Source of the DNA: Branchinecta lynchi
Taxonomy: Eukaryota > Arthropoda > Branchiopoda > Anostraca > Branchinectidae
Length of the DNA stretch: 64,000 nt
Direction of reading: 5' to 3'
Assembly (NCBI GenBank): GCA_023053575.1
Contig: JAKZAP010000010.1
Coordinates: 11,121,225 to 11,185,224, forward strand
In this document: piece by piece, positions 1 to 10,753 of the stretch
How the letters are laid out: each line of letters begins with the position of its first letter
Numbering within the stretch: position 1 is the first letter of the stretch
Program-made: the position numbers and the translations under genes
Notes under the pieces: model-generated
Database searches by the model: none
Told to the model about the DNA's origin: nothing
Seen by the model: the letters and a program-made list of their open reading frames with translations, nothing else

Positions 1-3000
1 TTGACTTTGGACGACCGACAACAAATGGTCATTCGTTCCATGGATAACCGGTTAAGCAACAGTAAGTGGTCAAGTATTGCTCAATGGAACATTTTATCGC
101 TCACCAGAGCTGTGTTTGATTTGCATTTCCAGTTGACTGAAATAATCTTTTTGCTGTTTTATTTGCTATTCTCAGTTAGCATTCAATTTATCCAGTCGAC
201 TCAGATTCTCTTTCTTGGGATTTTCTAACTTTACAACCAGTTTTGGTAGATTTAAGCATGGACTTTCCACAGATATGTGTATCTCTGATATTGGCTTAGT
301 CAGTTTCTTGCTCATGGTGTCCTTTGATAAACTCATTAGCTGTGTTTTTTTAACTGACCTGCTAGACCATGTTGAATCTTTTGTTGTCTCACTATTCAGT
401 TCACCTGACTGCCTGGTCCGGTACTAGTTCGTTCCATGCTTAAAATACTATTTTGGGGCTGTCTCTACACAACTACAGTAAGCGGTCAAGTAACACTCAA
501 TGGAACCTATTATTGCTCACCAGAGCTGCGTTTGATTCACATTTCCAGTTGACTTAAGTTATTAATTTGCCGTTTTATTTGCTATTCTCAGTTGACTGAT
601 AGTGTTCAATTTATCCAATCTATTGAGATTGTCCACTAAAAGTTGACTTTGGACGAACGACAACAAATGGTCATTCGTTCCATGGATCACCGGTTAACCA
701 ACTGTAAGCGGTCAAGTATTGCTCAATGGAACATTTTATCGCTCACTAGAGCTGCATTTGATTTGCATTTCCAGTTAACTTAAATCGTCATTTTGCAGTT
801 TTATTTCCTATTCTCAGTTGACTGATAGGTTCTATTTATCCAGTCGACTGACATTGTCCACTAAAAGTTGACTTTGGATGACCGACAACAAATGGTCATT
901 CATTCCATGGATAACCGGTTAACCAACAGTAAGTGGTCAAGTATCGCTCAATGGAACATTTTATCGCTCACCAGAGCTGTGTTTGATTTGCATTTCCAGT
1001 TGACTGAAATAATCTTTTTGCTGTTTTATTTGCTATTCTCAGTTAGCATTCAATTTATCCAGTCGACTCAGATTCTCTTTCTTGGGATTTTCTAACTTTA
1101 CAACCAGTTTTGGTAGATTTAAGCATGGACTTTCCACAGATATGTGTACTCAATGGAACCTATTATCGCTCACCAGAGCTGCATTTGATTTGCATTTCCA
1201 GTTGACTGAAACTCTGTTATTTGCTGTTCTCAGTTGATCCATATTGTTCGATTTAGCTCTTGGCAAGGGTGTGGAAACTCAAGAAGGTAAGGGAACATCA
1301 CTAAAACAATATGACAAAGCGACCTAATCATGTTCTATAACATTTAGACAATTACTAAAATTACGCTTTGCTTGTCTCCTTGATGATGCTGTACGTAGCA
1401 GCTTCAATTTGAGGGTCTCATGAAGAGACCTCTTACGTGGACCAATTTATAGTACTTCAACCTACAAACAATAGTATGTTTGTAACATACAATAGAATGT
1501 TCCTATAACAAGAGCAACATCTGTAGAGGAGATAGTACTTCAACAATTAGAAAAAGAGTGAGAGAAATATTCATGGAGGACTAGTAAAACATATGGTATG
1601 TGGAAAAAGAATCACCAAAAAGTTGACTTTTGACGATCAAGATAAAATGGTAATTCATTCCATGGTTAACCGGTTAACCTACAGTAAGCAGTCAAGTATC
1701 GCTCAATGGAACCTATTATCACTCACCAGAGCTGCATTCTATTCGCATTTCTAGCTAACTTAAATCATCATTTTACTCTGTTATTTGCTGTTCTCAGTTG
1801 ATTCATATTGTTCGATTTAGCTCTTGGCAAGGGTGTGGAAACTCAAGAAGGTAAGGGAACATCACTAAAACAATATGAAAAAGCGACCTAATCATGTTCT
1901 ATAACATTTAGACAATTACTAAAATTACCCTTTGCTTGTCTCCTTGATGATGCTGTACGTAGCAGCTTCAATTTGAGGGTCTCATGAAGAGACCTCTTAC
2001 GTGCACCAGTCTATAGTACTTGAACATACAAACAATAGTATGTCTGTAACAAACAATAGTATGTTCCTACAACAAGAGCAACATCTGCAGAGGAGATAGT
2101 ACTTCAACAATTAAAAAAAGAGTGAGAGGAATATTCATGGAGGACTAGTAAAGAACGTATGGTATGTGAAAAAAGAATCACCAAAACCAACAAAACAAAA
2201 TTACCAGAGTGGGTGCGTTAGTTCATGTAGGTTAACTTTAACACTTTTAGCTAGGACTTCCATAGCCGGTGTAAAACATTAAGAATAAGCTTTTTTTTTT
2301 TTTGTTTTTTACCATCATTGGATAGGTAGCGTACTCTGTAGCACCAGATTTGTTGAACATGAAAAAATGTAGGCCTCATGGCCGCAATTTGAAATGACCA
2401 GTAAAAGGTGACCGGTTGGTTGGATTCCGCAATCTTTTTCTCAACCTATGCTTACATACTCGGTTAACCATGGAATGAATGACCATTTGTTCTCAGTTGT
2501 CAAAAGTCAACTTTTAGTCGACAATCTCAGTCAACTGGATAAGTTGAATGCTATCAGTCAACTGATAATAGCAAATAAAACAGCAAAAAGATGATTTAAT
2601 TCAACTGGAAATGCAAATCGAACCCAGCTCTGGTGAGTGATAATAAGTTCCATTGAGCATTACTTGACCGCTTACTGTAGCTTAACCGGTTAACCATGGA
2701 ACAAATGACCATTTGTTCTCGGTTGTCAAAAGTCAACTTTTAATCGACAATTTCAGTTGACTGGATAAATTGAACGCTGTCAGTCAACTGAGAATAGCAA
2801 ATAAAACAGCAAAAAGATGATTTAAGTCAACTGGAAATGCAAATCGGACCCATCTCTGGTGAGCGATAATAAGTTCCATTGAGCGTTACTCTTGACCGCT
2901 TACTGTAGCTTAACCGGTTAACCATGGAATGAATGACCATTCGTTCTTGGTTGTCAAAAGTCAGCTTTTAATCAACAATTTATGTCGACTGGATAAATCA

Positions 3001-4060
3001 ATCGCTTTCGGTCAACTGAGAATAGCAAATAAAACGGAAAAATGATGATTTAAGTCAACTGGAAAGGCGAATCGAACGCAGCTCTGGTGAGCGATAATAG
3101 GTTCCATTGAGTTTACTTGACAGCTTACTGTAGGTCAACCGGTTAACCATGGAACAAATAACCATTTGTTCTCGTTTGTCAAAAGTCAACTTTCAGTCAA
3201 CAGTCTCAATAGATTGGATAACCCAAGAGCTAAATCGAACAATATGAATCAACTGAGAACAGCAAATAAACAGTAAAATGATAATTTAAGTTAGCTAGAA
3301 ATGCGAATAGAATGCAGCTCTGGTGAGTGATAATAGGTTCCATTGAGCGATACTTGACTGCTTACTGTAGGTTAACCGGTTAACCATGGAATGAATTACC
3401 ATTTTATCTCGATCTGCAAAAGTCAACTTTGTTGACAACCTGAGTCTACTGGATAAATTGAATGCTAACTGTGAATAGCAAATAAAACCGCAAAAAGATT
3501 ATTTCAGTCAACTGGAAATGTAAATCAAACGCAGCTCTGGTGAGCGATAAAATGTTCCACTGTTGGTTAACCGGTGATCCATGGAACGAATGACCATTTG
3601 TTGTCGGTCGTCCAAAGTCAACTTTTAGTGGACAATCTCAATAGATTGGATAAATTGAACGCTATCAGTCAACTGAGAATAGCAAATAAAACGGCAAAAT
3701 AATAACTTAAGTCAACTAGAAATGCGAATAAAACGCAGCTCTGGTGAGCGATAATAGGTTCCATTGAGTGTTACTTGACCGCTTACTGTAGTTGTGTAGA
3801 GACAGCCTCAGAATAGTATTTTAAGCATGGAAAATGCATGGAAAAAGAATGGAACAAACTAATACCGGACCAGTCAGTCAGGTGAACTGAACAGAGGCGA
3901 CAAAATATTCAACAGTATCAAGCAGGCAGTTAAAAAAAAACAGCTAATGAGTTTACCATAGGAACCCAGCAACAAACTGACTAAGCCAGTATCAGAGATA
4001 CATGGATGTCTATCTACCAAAACTGGTCGCAAAGTTAGAAAATTCCAAGAAATCTCATAG
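1..4060. mobile_element. Large foldback element with internal ~226-base tandem units, cut by the left window edge
   Basis: Two arms face each other. The left arm (edge to about 1790) and the right arm (about 2455-4060) are reverse complements. The outer section at 210-450 (ending in CATGCTTAAAATACTATT) reappears inverted at 3800-4060. Each arm is built of a unit of about 226 bases marked by the box CCGGTTAACCATGGAA. On the right this box recurs near 2465, 2691, 2920, 3146, 3384 and 3578; on the left near 37, 680, 905 and 1660. A sub-block of about 400 bases is duplicated at 1170-1613 and 1727-2190. No transposase frame is seen; the short ORFs here are repeated and match repeat units. The architecture is that of foldback (FB-like) DNA elements. 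The outer left end and target duplication are outside the window, so the class is an inference. Confidence 0.8.
1168..2190 (+). repeat. Direct duplication of a ~400-base block inside the foldback element
   Basis: The block containing GATTTAGCTCTTGGCAAGGG followed by GGTGTGGAAACTCAAGAAGG starts near 1168 and again near 1727. It is nearly identical through about 1613 and 2190. Differences are few single bases, so the duplication is younger than most repeats around it. The loop of the foldback, about 2190-2455, contains a poly-T run at 2290 and nothing I can identify. Confidence 0.8.
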
Positions 4061-4375
4061 ACAGCCTAGAAATTACATTTGTTTACGAAAGCAGTTTTTT
4101 CAGAGCCACCCAATGTGACACTTGGTAATCCAGTAACAGTGAATCATGTATCGTTTGAAAGCCCAGGCTTAACTTTACCTGTTGTAGTTGGCAGAGTAGC
4201 AGAAGTCTAGTAAACAACACAGAAAACAAAAAAATAAATTTGTTTGCTTTTTCAGAGCCCTACTCACTGAGAAGTACCAAGCCAATAGCAGAGATGAATA
4301 CATGTATTGAAAGCCCAAGCTTCACTCTACGTATAGGGCTGACACAAGCGCGTAATTCAAGGGACTGACAGAGAA
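4060..4375. repeat. Two diverged copies of a short repeat beside the foldback element
   Basis: The phrases TTTTTTCAGAGCC and GAAAGCCCAGGCTT at 4090-4180 recur in altered form at 4245-4325. The stretch has no open frame of note and lies in the helicase gene's last visible intron. Confidence 0.4.
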
Positions 4376-4417
4376 AAACAAAGAAAACACTTTTTTACTT
4401 TAAATAAATTGGAAATT

Positions 4418-4552
4418 AGATGAGACTGTTGGTCTGAATTTGAGACTGTTGGTCTCGTTTCCGAGACTGGTGGTTCCCGGCGCCATTTTTCTGAGACTGA
4501 TGGTTCAAAACAGCGAGACTGGTGTGTTCCGCGAATGAGACTGGTGGACCAC
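4418..4552 (+). repeat. Short array of a GAGACTGNTGGT motif
   Basis: Six copies of GAGACTG(T/G/A)TGGT-like sequence occur with irregular 20-30 base spacing, starting 65 bases downstream (minus strand) of a helicase exon donor. The minus-strand frame across it is open only because the units lack stops; I do not regard it as coding. Confidence 0.6.
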
Positions 4553-4615
4553 ATTCCCCACCCTGTTGTGTTGATTCTTTGAAAACTGAACTGAAACTTA
4601 GGAAATGATACTTAC

Positions 4616-4776
4616 CAATCCTACTCTGAAGATGACAAAGCAGTGCATGGTACTTTGCTGCACCTGAAGTGGTCATACCCACAATTAAGGAATCCTTGCA
4701 GAGTTCCTGACTGTAAGTTACCTGGAGTTCTCGAACTTTCTGAGCGGCGTCTTTGTAGTCGAACTCCAGATCGGAT
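4616..4776 (-). CDS. ZNFX1-like helicase, internal exon (VxGMTTxGAAKY region)
   Basis: This is a minus-strand internal exon. The acceptor is a TTTTACAG ahead of 4776 and the donor is an exact GTAAGT after 4616. It encodes SDLEFDYKDAAQKVRELQ, then DSLIVGMTTSGAAKYHALL. The GMTT(T/S)GAAKY string is the segment that in ZNFX1 (NFX1-type zinc-finger protein 1, superfamily 1 RNA helicase) lies just before the Walker B motif. The exon enters in phase 2, completing an AGA codon with the previous exon's AG, and leaves in phase 1. The following exon, which should carry the DE-box and later helicase motifs, is not recognisable between here and the left edge, so the gene runs out of the window. In mammals ZNFX1 is an antiviral double-stranded RNA sensor and in C. 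elegans it acts in small-RNA inheritance; function here is inferred from the family. Confidence 0.85.
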
Positions 4777-5269
4777 CTGTAAAATGGAAAAATTATAAAC
4801 AGGCGGATCTCACAATATCCTAGGCATATAGCAGACAGTCCGTTTGGATAAGATGGCGCAGTTTGGAACCTGCAAACCTGCATAATAAGTCAGTCTTGTT
4901 CCTTCGTAGCTTTTGTAGTCTTCCTCGATTCATCTTTCATTTCCGGTCCCGGGAAGAAAGAAGAAACATTCCCTAAAGCTTTTTGTGTTATTCCTCCATC
5001 ATTTCCGGAAACTTAAACTATAATATCTTACATCTGAGCACTAAGACAGTGTCACTCGGATTCAGTAGATTTTTCTAATTTTTCTCACCCGCTTCGCCAA
5101 ACTGCTCATTTTTGAGTAAGAACACAAATATGAAGTTTCGACTGTTGAACTGTCGATCCGAGGGGGGAGTGCTAATGGGAATCATAACCTCTACGTCTAA
5201 TTCTACCCTGTAACTAGCTTAACCAAGGCACTTCTTCGAACCTAAATGCTTAAAGTTCAATGGGCCAAA

Positions 5270-5565
5270 ACAACCAAAATAGTTAAAATTCAGTACACCG
5301 GAACACCACTGAGCTCCATGGGTGGTTACAATTTTCCTTCATCCTGTTGGTGGATCTCAAGACGGCCGAAGAGGGATCACCTATACGGAATTTTTTTAAC
5401 GAGATGGCTGTTCCTTGCCCGGAGAGGGGGGGGGGGTAGCAAATACTTGGAAAACAGAAAGAAAATGGAACGAATCTGACGAAGATTGTCGTTACTGGAG
5501 ATGGTCCAGAAAGGGGAAAGGTCCAGAACGTGTGGAAGGGCAGTGGCATTGTAGGACTTGGCAAG
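5270..5565 (-). repeat. Repeat shared with 58680-58925 in opposite orientation
   Basis: On the minus strand this carries TTTTCCAAGTATTTGCTAC, CCATCTCGTTAAAAAA and CACCCATGGAGCTC. Close equivalents occur in the same order on the plus strand at 58780-58915. Both copies are open in one frame and give similar peptides ending NRMK(E/Q)NCNHPWSS. I cannot tell an old mobile repeat from a conserved coding fragment. A G11 run at 5426 breaks the match. Confidence 0.55.
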
Positions 5566-5609
5566 AATCTTTAAATCGCAACTTTCCCGGAAGGATAGGG
5601 GCATAAGCT

Positions 5610-6670
5610 CCACTGATACGCTTCAGCAAATGGGCTATCAGTCTAATTTGCGAGAGGTTAATACAAAGTATTAAATTGTCTGGTTTTTGAATTGTTCCAC
5701 TGTGTCTCCAGCTTTGACCCCTATATATATTCGTCTAGTGTAGAAGTGATAAAATTCAACCTTTTAATTTTAACCACCTGCTTCGTCTAGACAGACGCAG
5801 TTGACGTTATCGTTCATCGGGTGGCTCATTTCCGCGTGTGCTGGCGCGACATGAGGCCGGTTTCGCATACATTTCGGGACTCAATTTATGCAAATTACAG
5901 TAGGCTACCATACTTGTGCTATTTATAACCTGGATTTAGTTCCAGTTCTACCACCAAACATGTAAATGTATATCCTGAATACAGTCTATTACACCTATCG
6001 AATTCCTTTCGCCCTGCCTACTTCCCTCCCGTTTTTCCAAGCATGCTCAGACGCTCCCGTTTATGCAACGGTTATCAGAAGGCTTAATTTTTGACAATTC
6101 TGAGCCTCCCGCACAGACAGACCCTTCCGGATTTTCATGATAATACTTGCTTTTTTATCTCAATTATCCTCGCGATTCTCCTCTCAGTTCTCCTATTTCG
6201 TGTTTTAGCCAATTCTCTTTTTTTGCCTTTTTGTCAGAATCGAGAAGTTTCTTCGATGGTCTATTTCCGATTCTCCTTCTCCGTCCTCCTTCCTGATTGG
6301 TCTAAAAGGGGGATGTTCAACCCGTACAAGTAGGTTGTAACGGGTGGCTCAATTAGAATAGTGCTTTTGTCAAAAGCGAGAATGGTGAAACAACAAGAGC
6401 GAAATCGGTAATTACGAGGATCAAGAACTCAGACGCAAGAACTAAGAACTGAGAATTCAGATAAAAAACACAACTTATGACATTTTTTCCTCGATGTCCC
6501 GTCAAAATTCAAATATCTTTTGCTTCTGAACCATAACTGTCAATCCCTCTCACTTTCTTCCTACATTTGCATAAAGGAGTAGATTGGTTTCTGCTAGAAT
6601 TTATGTCTCTCGAATGGACTACCTCTATGGCACCTTCCAGGCGTCTGAAGTACCCAACACCCAGGACTCT
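5610..6670. other. Gap: intronic sequence, no gene seen
   Basis: This helicase intron sequence has no supported gene. The part near 6110-6140 (CCTTCCGGATTTTCATGATAA) and 6480-6540 resembles 37740-37860, so it is an old dispersed repeat. Confidence 0.5.
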
Positions 6671-6674
6671 CAAG

Positions 6675-7036
6675 CTACGTTTACACGATGGGTATTTACC
6701 CGTACTCCACGGGTATTTTTCTCCGCAACAGCAACAAATCCCCAGGTATTTTGGACTTCAATTTCGCGAACTTTTTACCCGGGGATTTGCTTGTCGATGG
6801 GTATTTTATGACGTCAGCAACAACAAAATCGGAATTTCGAACAATAATTTTGATTATGTCCGCATAAGAACTGCTCCAAATGGACATATATTTGTGTCAA
6901 CTGTAAAGAGATATCCTGAGCTTTATAACCTTGGAATTTATTGCCACATGACAGTACTCTCCATTGATAAATACCCGGGTACCGTGCGAACACTTTCCTC
7001 TCTCGTCTCCGGGGAAAAATACCCGCCGTGTAAATG
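6675..7036. mobile_element. MITE with GTTTACACG terminal inverted repeats
   Basis: The left end is GTTTACACGATGGGTATTT. The right end, reverse-complemented, reads CATTTACACGGCGGGTATTT. The interior repeats ACCCGGGGATTTG/TACCCGGGTAC-like motifs but shows no transposase. The 156-codon open frame across it is a chance frame. The target duplication is unclear. Confidence 0.6.
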
Positions 7037-7039
7037 ATC

Positions 7040-7200
7040 CTTCATAATTTTTTTGCCTGGCTTCACCTTCGAGATCCGTCTCAACGAAAACGGATATCTG
7101 GAATCCAGAAGAAAATCTGGAAGGTGATGACTGAAAGCCAGGATTCACCTTCCAGAGTCCCAGATGTCCGGGGGAAAAAATTTGGAAGGTTAAGCTGAGC
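7040..7200. repeat. Old repeat with CACCTTCCAGA blocks
   Basis: Inverted blocks containing TTCACCTTCCAGA and TCTGGAAGGTGA occur several times here and again at 37130-37260. The copy lies directly against the preceding MITE, so the MITE probably inserted into it. Confidence 0.4.
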
Positions 7201-7424
7201 CTTGACTTTTACTCTGGGTCTTGCTAATCTGTAGCGGGGTGATTCTAGAGTGCGGTGAAGTATGGTGGAGAAATTTAGTTAACTTCCACATGGGAGTATG
7301 CTAAAAGCCGAAATCCAGCAGAACATCAGACGTTAGCCAGTCCCGCGATCATGGAAGATCCGGGAAATCTGAAATGTGTCAAAGAGGTAACACATTTCAG
7401 GGCTAACACTCATAACTCCCACGA

Positions 7425-7562
7425 TCACAATGCCCAAAACTGAAAATGCACAATAAAAATGCCCACGACTCATAATGCCCACAGCTCAAAATGCCTACGG
7501 TTCAAAATGCCTACGAGTTACGACTCAAAATGCCCGCGGCTCAAATGCCCACAGTTCAGAAA
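7425..7562 (+). repeat. Degenerate short tandem repeat (AAAATGCCCACGACTC)
   Basis: Seven to eight imperfect copies of a 16-20 base unit with core AAATGCC(C/T)AC(G/A) lie end to end. Nothing coding is seen; the region is helicase-gene intron. Confidence 0.65.
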
Positions 7563-7844
7563 TTTGGGTGAGTGAGCAACGGAAGGGGTAGATCCAGTAT
7601 CAGAACGGCGACAATCGTACGTTAAGCTGGTATAATCACAATTATATTATAATAGTATAATTAAAAAAAAAAATTGATCCCAAACTGATTTCTTAAAACT
7701 ATTATTTTTAATTAAGAACATCTCTTACCTTAGTTTCACTTTCTGTGTTGGAACAAAATTATATGACATTTCTTGTGCACTTTCAAGCAAACTATTCTGA
7801 ACTGATCAATGGTAAAATTTCGGGCGTTACTAGAGGTTTGTCAC

Positions 7845-8160
7845 GACACAAACAACGTTCTTACAAGATAACATAAGGATGCGCATATTCGAGAGAAAAC
7901 ACTTGGGATGTTGTCTGTTTTTGAGAAAGTTATATATTAAATGTCATGCATAGCTAGCATTGCCAGGAACAGCCTAAAAAGCATGACTGACTTTTCCGAT
8001 ATCAAGACGACAAAAAAAAGGCAACAGATACTTTTTCGGCGGTTTATCGGCCCTTCCTGGCAGTGCTTTTTAGGCATGCATAACATTGACGGCACACAGA
8101 TTTCATAGTCACAACGGATAACATTTGCGCATCCCTGTGTTCTCTCCTATGAAACTTCTG
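7845..8160. mobile_element. MITE-like repeat abutting a helicase exon; relative at 58310-58680
   Basis: It shares GGATGCGCA, AAATGTCATGCATA, a CAGATACTTTTT(C/G)G(C/G)GGTTT core and CTATGAAACTTCTGACAG with the copy at 58310-58680. The right end stops about 16 bases short of the exon donor at 8177, so the insertion sits almost on the splice site without destroying it. No coding capacity is seen. Confidence 0.55.
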
Positions 8161-8177
8161 ACAGATTAAGAGCATAC

Positions 8178-8400
8178 CTTTCAACTGTGAGATTTTCCAA
8201 GAGAATGTTATGCCACAGAGAATACAGCGCCCATCTATCTCCGATTTCCAGGGTCTTCAGCGTCTCCGGCAACCCTAATTCTTCCACGTCTGACTGCTTC
8301 ACGACTTGCAAGACTAAAGTCGCTACTTGCTTCTTTTTCGCTTCCAAGATGCTGAGTTCTTCTTCAAGTCGGCTAGCCCACGTTGTTCCGATACTGAGCT
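8178..8400 (-). CDS. ZNFX1-like helicase, internal exon (DRWxLYxLW region)
   Basis: This is a minus-strand internal exon between a TTGCAG acceptor (just above 8400) and an AG/GTATGC donor (below 8178). It encodes a charged, probably helical stretch (RLEEELSILEAKKKQ) followed by LGLPETLKTLEIGDRWALYS. The (D/S)RWxLYxLW signature precedes the GMTTTGAAKY segment in ZNFX1 proteins, and here it comes in that same order relative to the exon at 4.6 kb. Entry phase 1 fits the donor at 13630 (G + AG gives a Glu codon). Exit phase 2 fits the acceptor at 4776 exactly. Phase agreement on both sides is the main reason to accept this short exon. It enters the protein between the helicase ATP-binding core and the Walker B part. 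Confidence 0.8.
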
Positions 8401-8529
8401 CTGCAAGTTACAGGTGGATCTAAAGTTTGTTCCACCAGCGCAAGAGCCTTCCACACCTATGCACATTTCTATGAAGGCACGTTAAAATAACTTTCTCGAA
8501 GCTCATTAATTTCATTGTTCGATAGGAAA

Positions 8530-9693
8530 CAAGACCAAAGGTGTCGATGGGATCCCAAAAATCTAATATTTGATTCAGACAATCGAGTCTTGTCTTCGCC
8601 AGATCCAGTCTTGGAAAGGCTAATCATCAGAGAAAACCAAGTTCAGATATACCTCTATAAGCCATATCTATTTTGACGATACTGACCGAGACTTCCTGCT
8701 GATTTCCGAGCGAACTACTAGTCCAGCAAAAAAAAATACAGAAACAAAACCAGCGTATCTCCTTATCCATATAAAGCACGTTTAATCAACTTTGAATAAA
8801 AGTTTGACTTAAAAATAAATCCGGTTACAACCGGATTCCGGAATAATTATATGTCCGGGTAAAAAACCATTGTCATAAACCGACTCAGCCTCTCTTCTTA
8901 CCCCTTAATCTGTCATCTAATCGAACTTTTGCTTTTAAAAAATTTTCCGGTTTTGGCCGGATTCCGGGCGAACTAGTTGTCCAGGGAGAAAATGATTTTC
9001 ACCATCGTGTTCGGCATGTCTTTTTACCCATAAATCAAATATTTAATCAACTTCAGCTTAAACTTTTACTTTTAACCAACTTTCCGGTTTTCGAGGAATT
9101 CCGGGCGAACTACATGTCCGGGTAGAAAATTGTTTTCAAATAAGTGTTCAACACGTCTTCTTGCCCTAAATCGAACATCAAATCAACTCGAAATAAAACT
9201 TCTAATTTTAACAAACTTTCCGGTTTCGGCCGGATTCCGGGTGAACTACTTGTCCGTCGAGAAAATGGTTTTCACCATCGTCTTCGGCATGTCTTCCTAC
9301 CCCTAAATCGAACATCTAATCAACTTCAAATAAAACTTTTACTTTTAACAAACTTTCCGGTTTTGGCCGGATTCCGGGCGAACTACTCGTCCGATGACAA
9401 AATGGTTTTCACCATCGTGCTCAGCATGTCTTCTTACGAATAATCGACTATCACAATAGCTGTTTCAAAATATTTTGTTTGTCCCTTAATTTGAACCCCC
9501 TCCCCCACCCCTAAATGTAGGGCTACAAAGCCCATCTACGAACTTGACTGGTCCGAAGACCCAACGAATCCTCACACCAAGTTTCATCAAAATATCTCAT
9601 TCCCTTCGAGAGTTATCGTGCTTACAGACGGACGGACAGACGGACAACTTTTTCGATGTCATAGGTATCCCTCCACTTACGTTTTGGGATCCC
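8530..9693 (+). mobile_element. GGGATCCC element, copy A (about 130-base internal tandem units)
   Basis: It starts at CAAGACCAAAGG followed by GATGGGATCCCAAAA and ends at ACGTTTTGGGATCCC. The interior carries tandem units with TTTCCGGTTTTGGCCGGATTC, a TTGTCC box and CTAATCAACTTCAAATAAAA. The distal third is unique, with a CAGACGGACGGACAGACGG run and GTATCCCTCCACTTACG. It has no coding capacity, so it is non-autonomous. It is one of seven related copies in the window (three plus, four minus). The tandem-core architecture resembles tandem-repeat-carrying non-autonomous elements described in bivalves, but I do not claim homology. Confidence 0.85.
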
Positions 9694-10589
9694 AAAACAC
9701 ACAAAAACGACCTTCTATTTCTACTGCGAGTCACATCGCAGCGGGCAGGGATCAGACTGGGACTCACTGGAGGACTGCAAATTTCCCAGCGTATGTGGCA
9801 AGTTTCCTCTTCACACCTAGCCCCTTTGGAAGTCACAACACCCGAAAAACCGACAGATGGAGAGAACAAGCAGGACAAAAAAAAAAAAACAGACATAAAG
9901 CTTCGATTATTCGCTTTAACTGAAAAAAAGCAAGTAAAAAAAACAAAAAAAAAACTGGAAGAAAACCAATGTTCGTAAGGGCGAAGATGACTAAAATAGG
10001 TGTAACCCAACGGTCACCAGAGCTTCCCTAATCACTTCCGAAACGACGCCTACATGACCGTATCAAATTGCTTCAGAATCCTCTTGTCAAAACGAATATC
10101 ATTTCTTTTCTCTTGAGACCTGTACTTCAGCGGGCAGCTAACTTTTAGGTCTAGCCGTGTTTTTCAGACGAACACAGAGGACTCGTCAGCGTCACGTGTC
10201 TACTTTACTGCAAGTTTGCTCGCGCCAACCAGTCAGTGGATTACTGGTGTGCATGGGTTAGTTGGAATATAGTTAGTGGGAATAGTAGAAGTGTGCCCGA
10301 CTCCTACAAATAGTTACTAGAGGCTACCATGGTCGTTCAAACTTGTATAAAGGTATTTACAGGTTATTTTCCGAAGATCTTGCTCTTCTGTCGTGCGCGA
10401 AAACTTCTTCTCCACTTCAGTTACCCCTTTGTAGAACGGCCTGTCCAAAATAACTACTAGCAGTGAGACACCACAGGGGGTTCAAAACGGGGCTCGACTG
10501 GTGTGCGAAACCAAAGAGAAAGACTGAGCCCCATGAAGCTGTAACAGGAAATAGTCACCTTCATCAACTAATCATCAGGGAAGACATCC
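9694..10589. other. Gap: nothing recognised apart from an A-rich stretch
   Basis: A-rich tracts at 9878-9952 create overlapping open frames on both strands that are not convincing. No repeat family in this window matches the rest. Confidence 0.4.
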
Positions 10590-10753
10590 TAATGCCCGGG
10601 TATCGTCACACCTGGTAAGAACGCCGGTAATAAGACCGTCTTATGCTCGGGCCCCACTATAGTCACACCTAGTAATAACGCCGGTAATAGGGCCGTCTTA
10701 CGGTCGAAACTGGGAAGAAAAGACGCTGAAAACGTAAGATTGTCCAGACGGAA
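10590..10753 (+). repeat. Left remnant of the tandem array split by GGGATCCC copy B
   Basis: It contains ACTATAGTCACACCTAGTAA, CGCCGGTAATA, GTCTTACGGTCGAAA and GAAAACGTAAG, matching the second half of the units at 12274-13110. The match stops exactly where element B begins and resumes where B ends. Confidence 0.75.

Noticed and set aside
1..1095. Identical 75-codon frames at 1-228 and 868-1095 as a gene family
   Set aside because: They are the same stretch of the ~226-base tandem unit and have no protein features.
6567..7037. 156-codon plus frame as a gene
   Set aside because: It coincides with a MITE including both inverted ends; no family motif or splice support.
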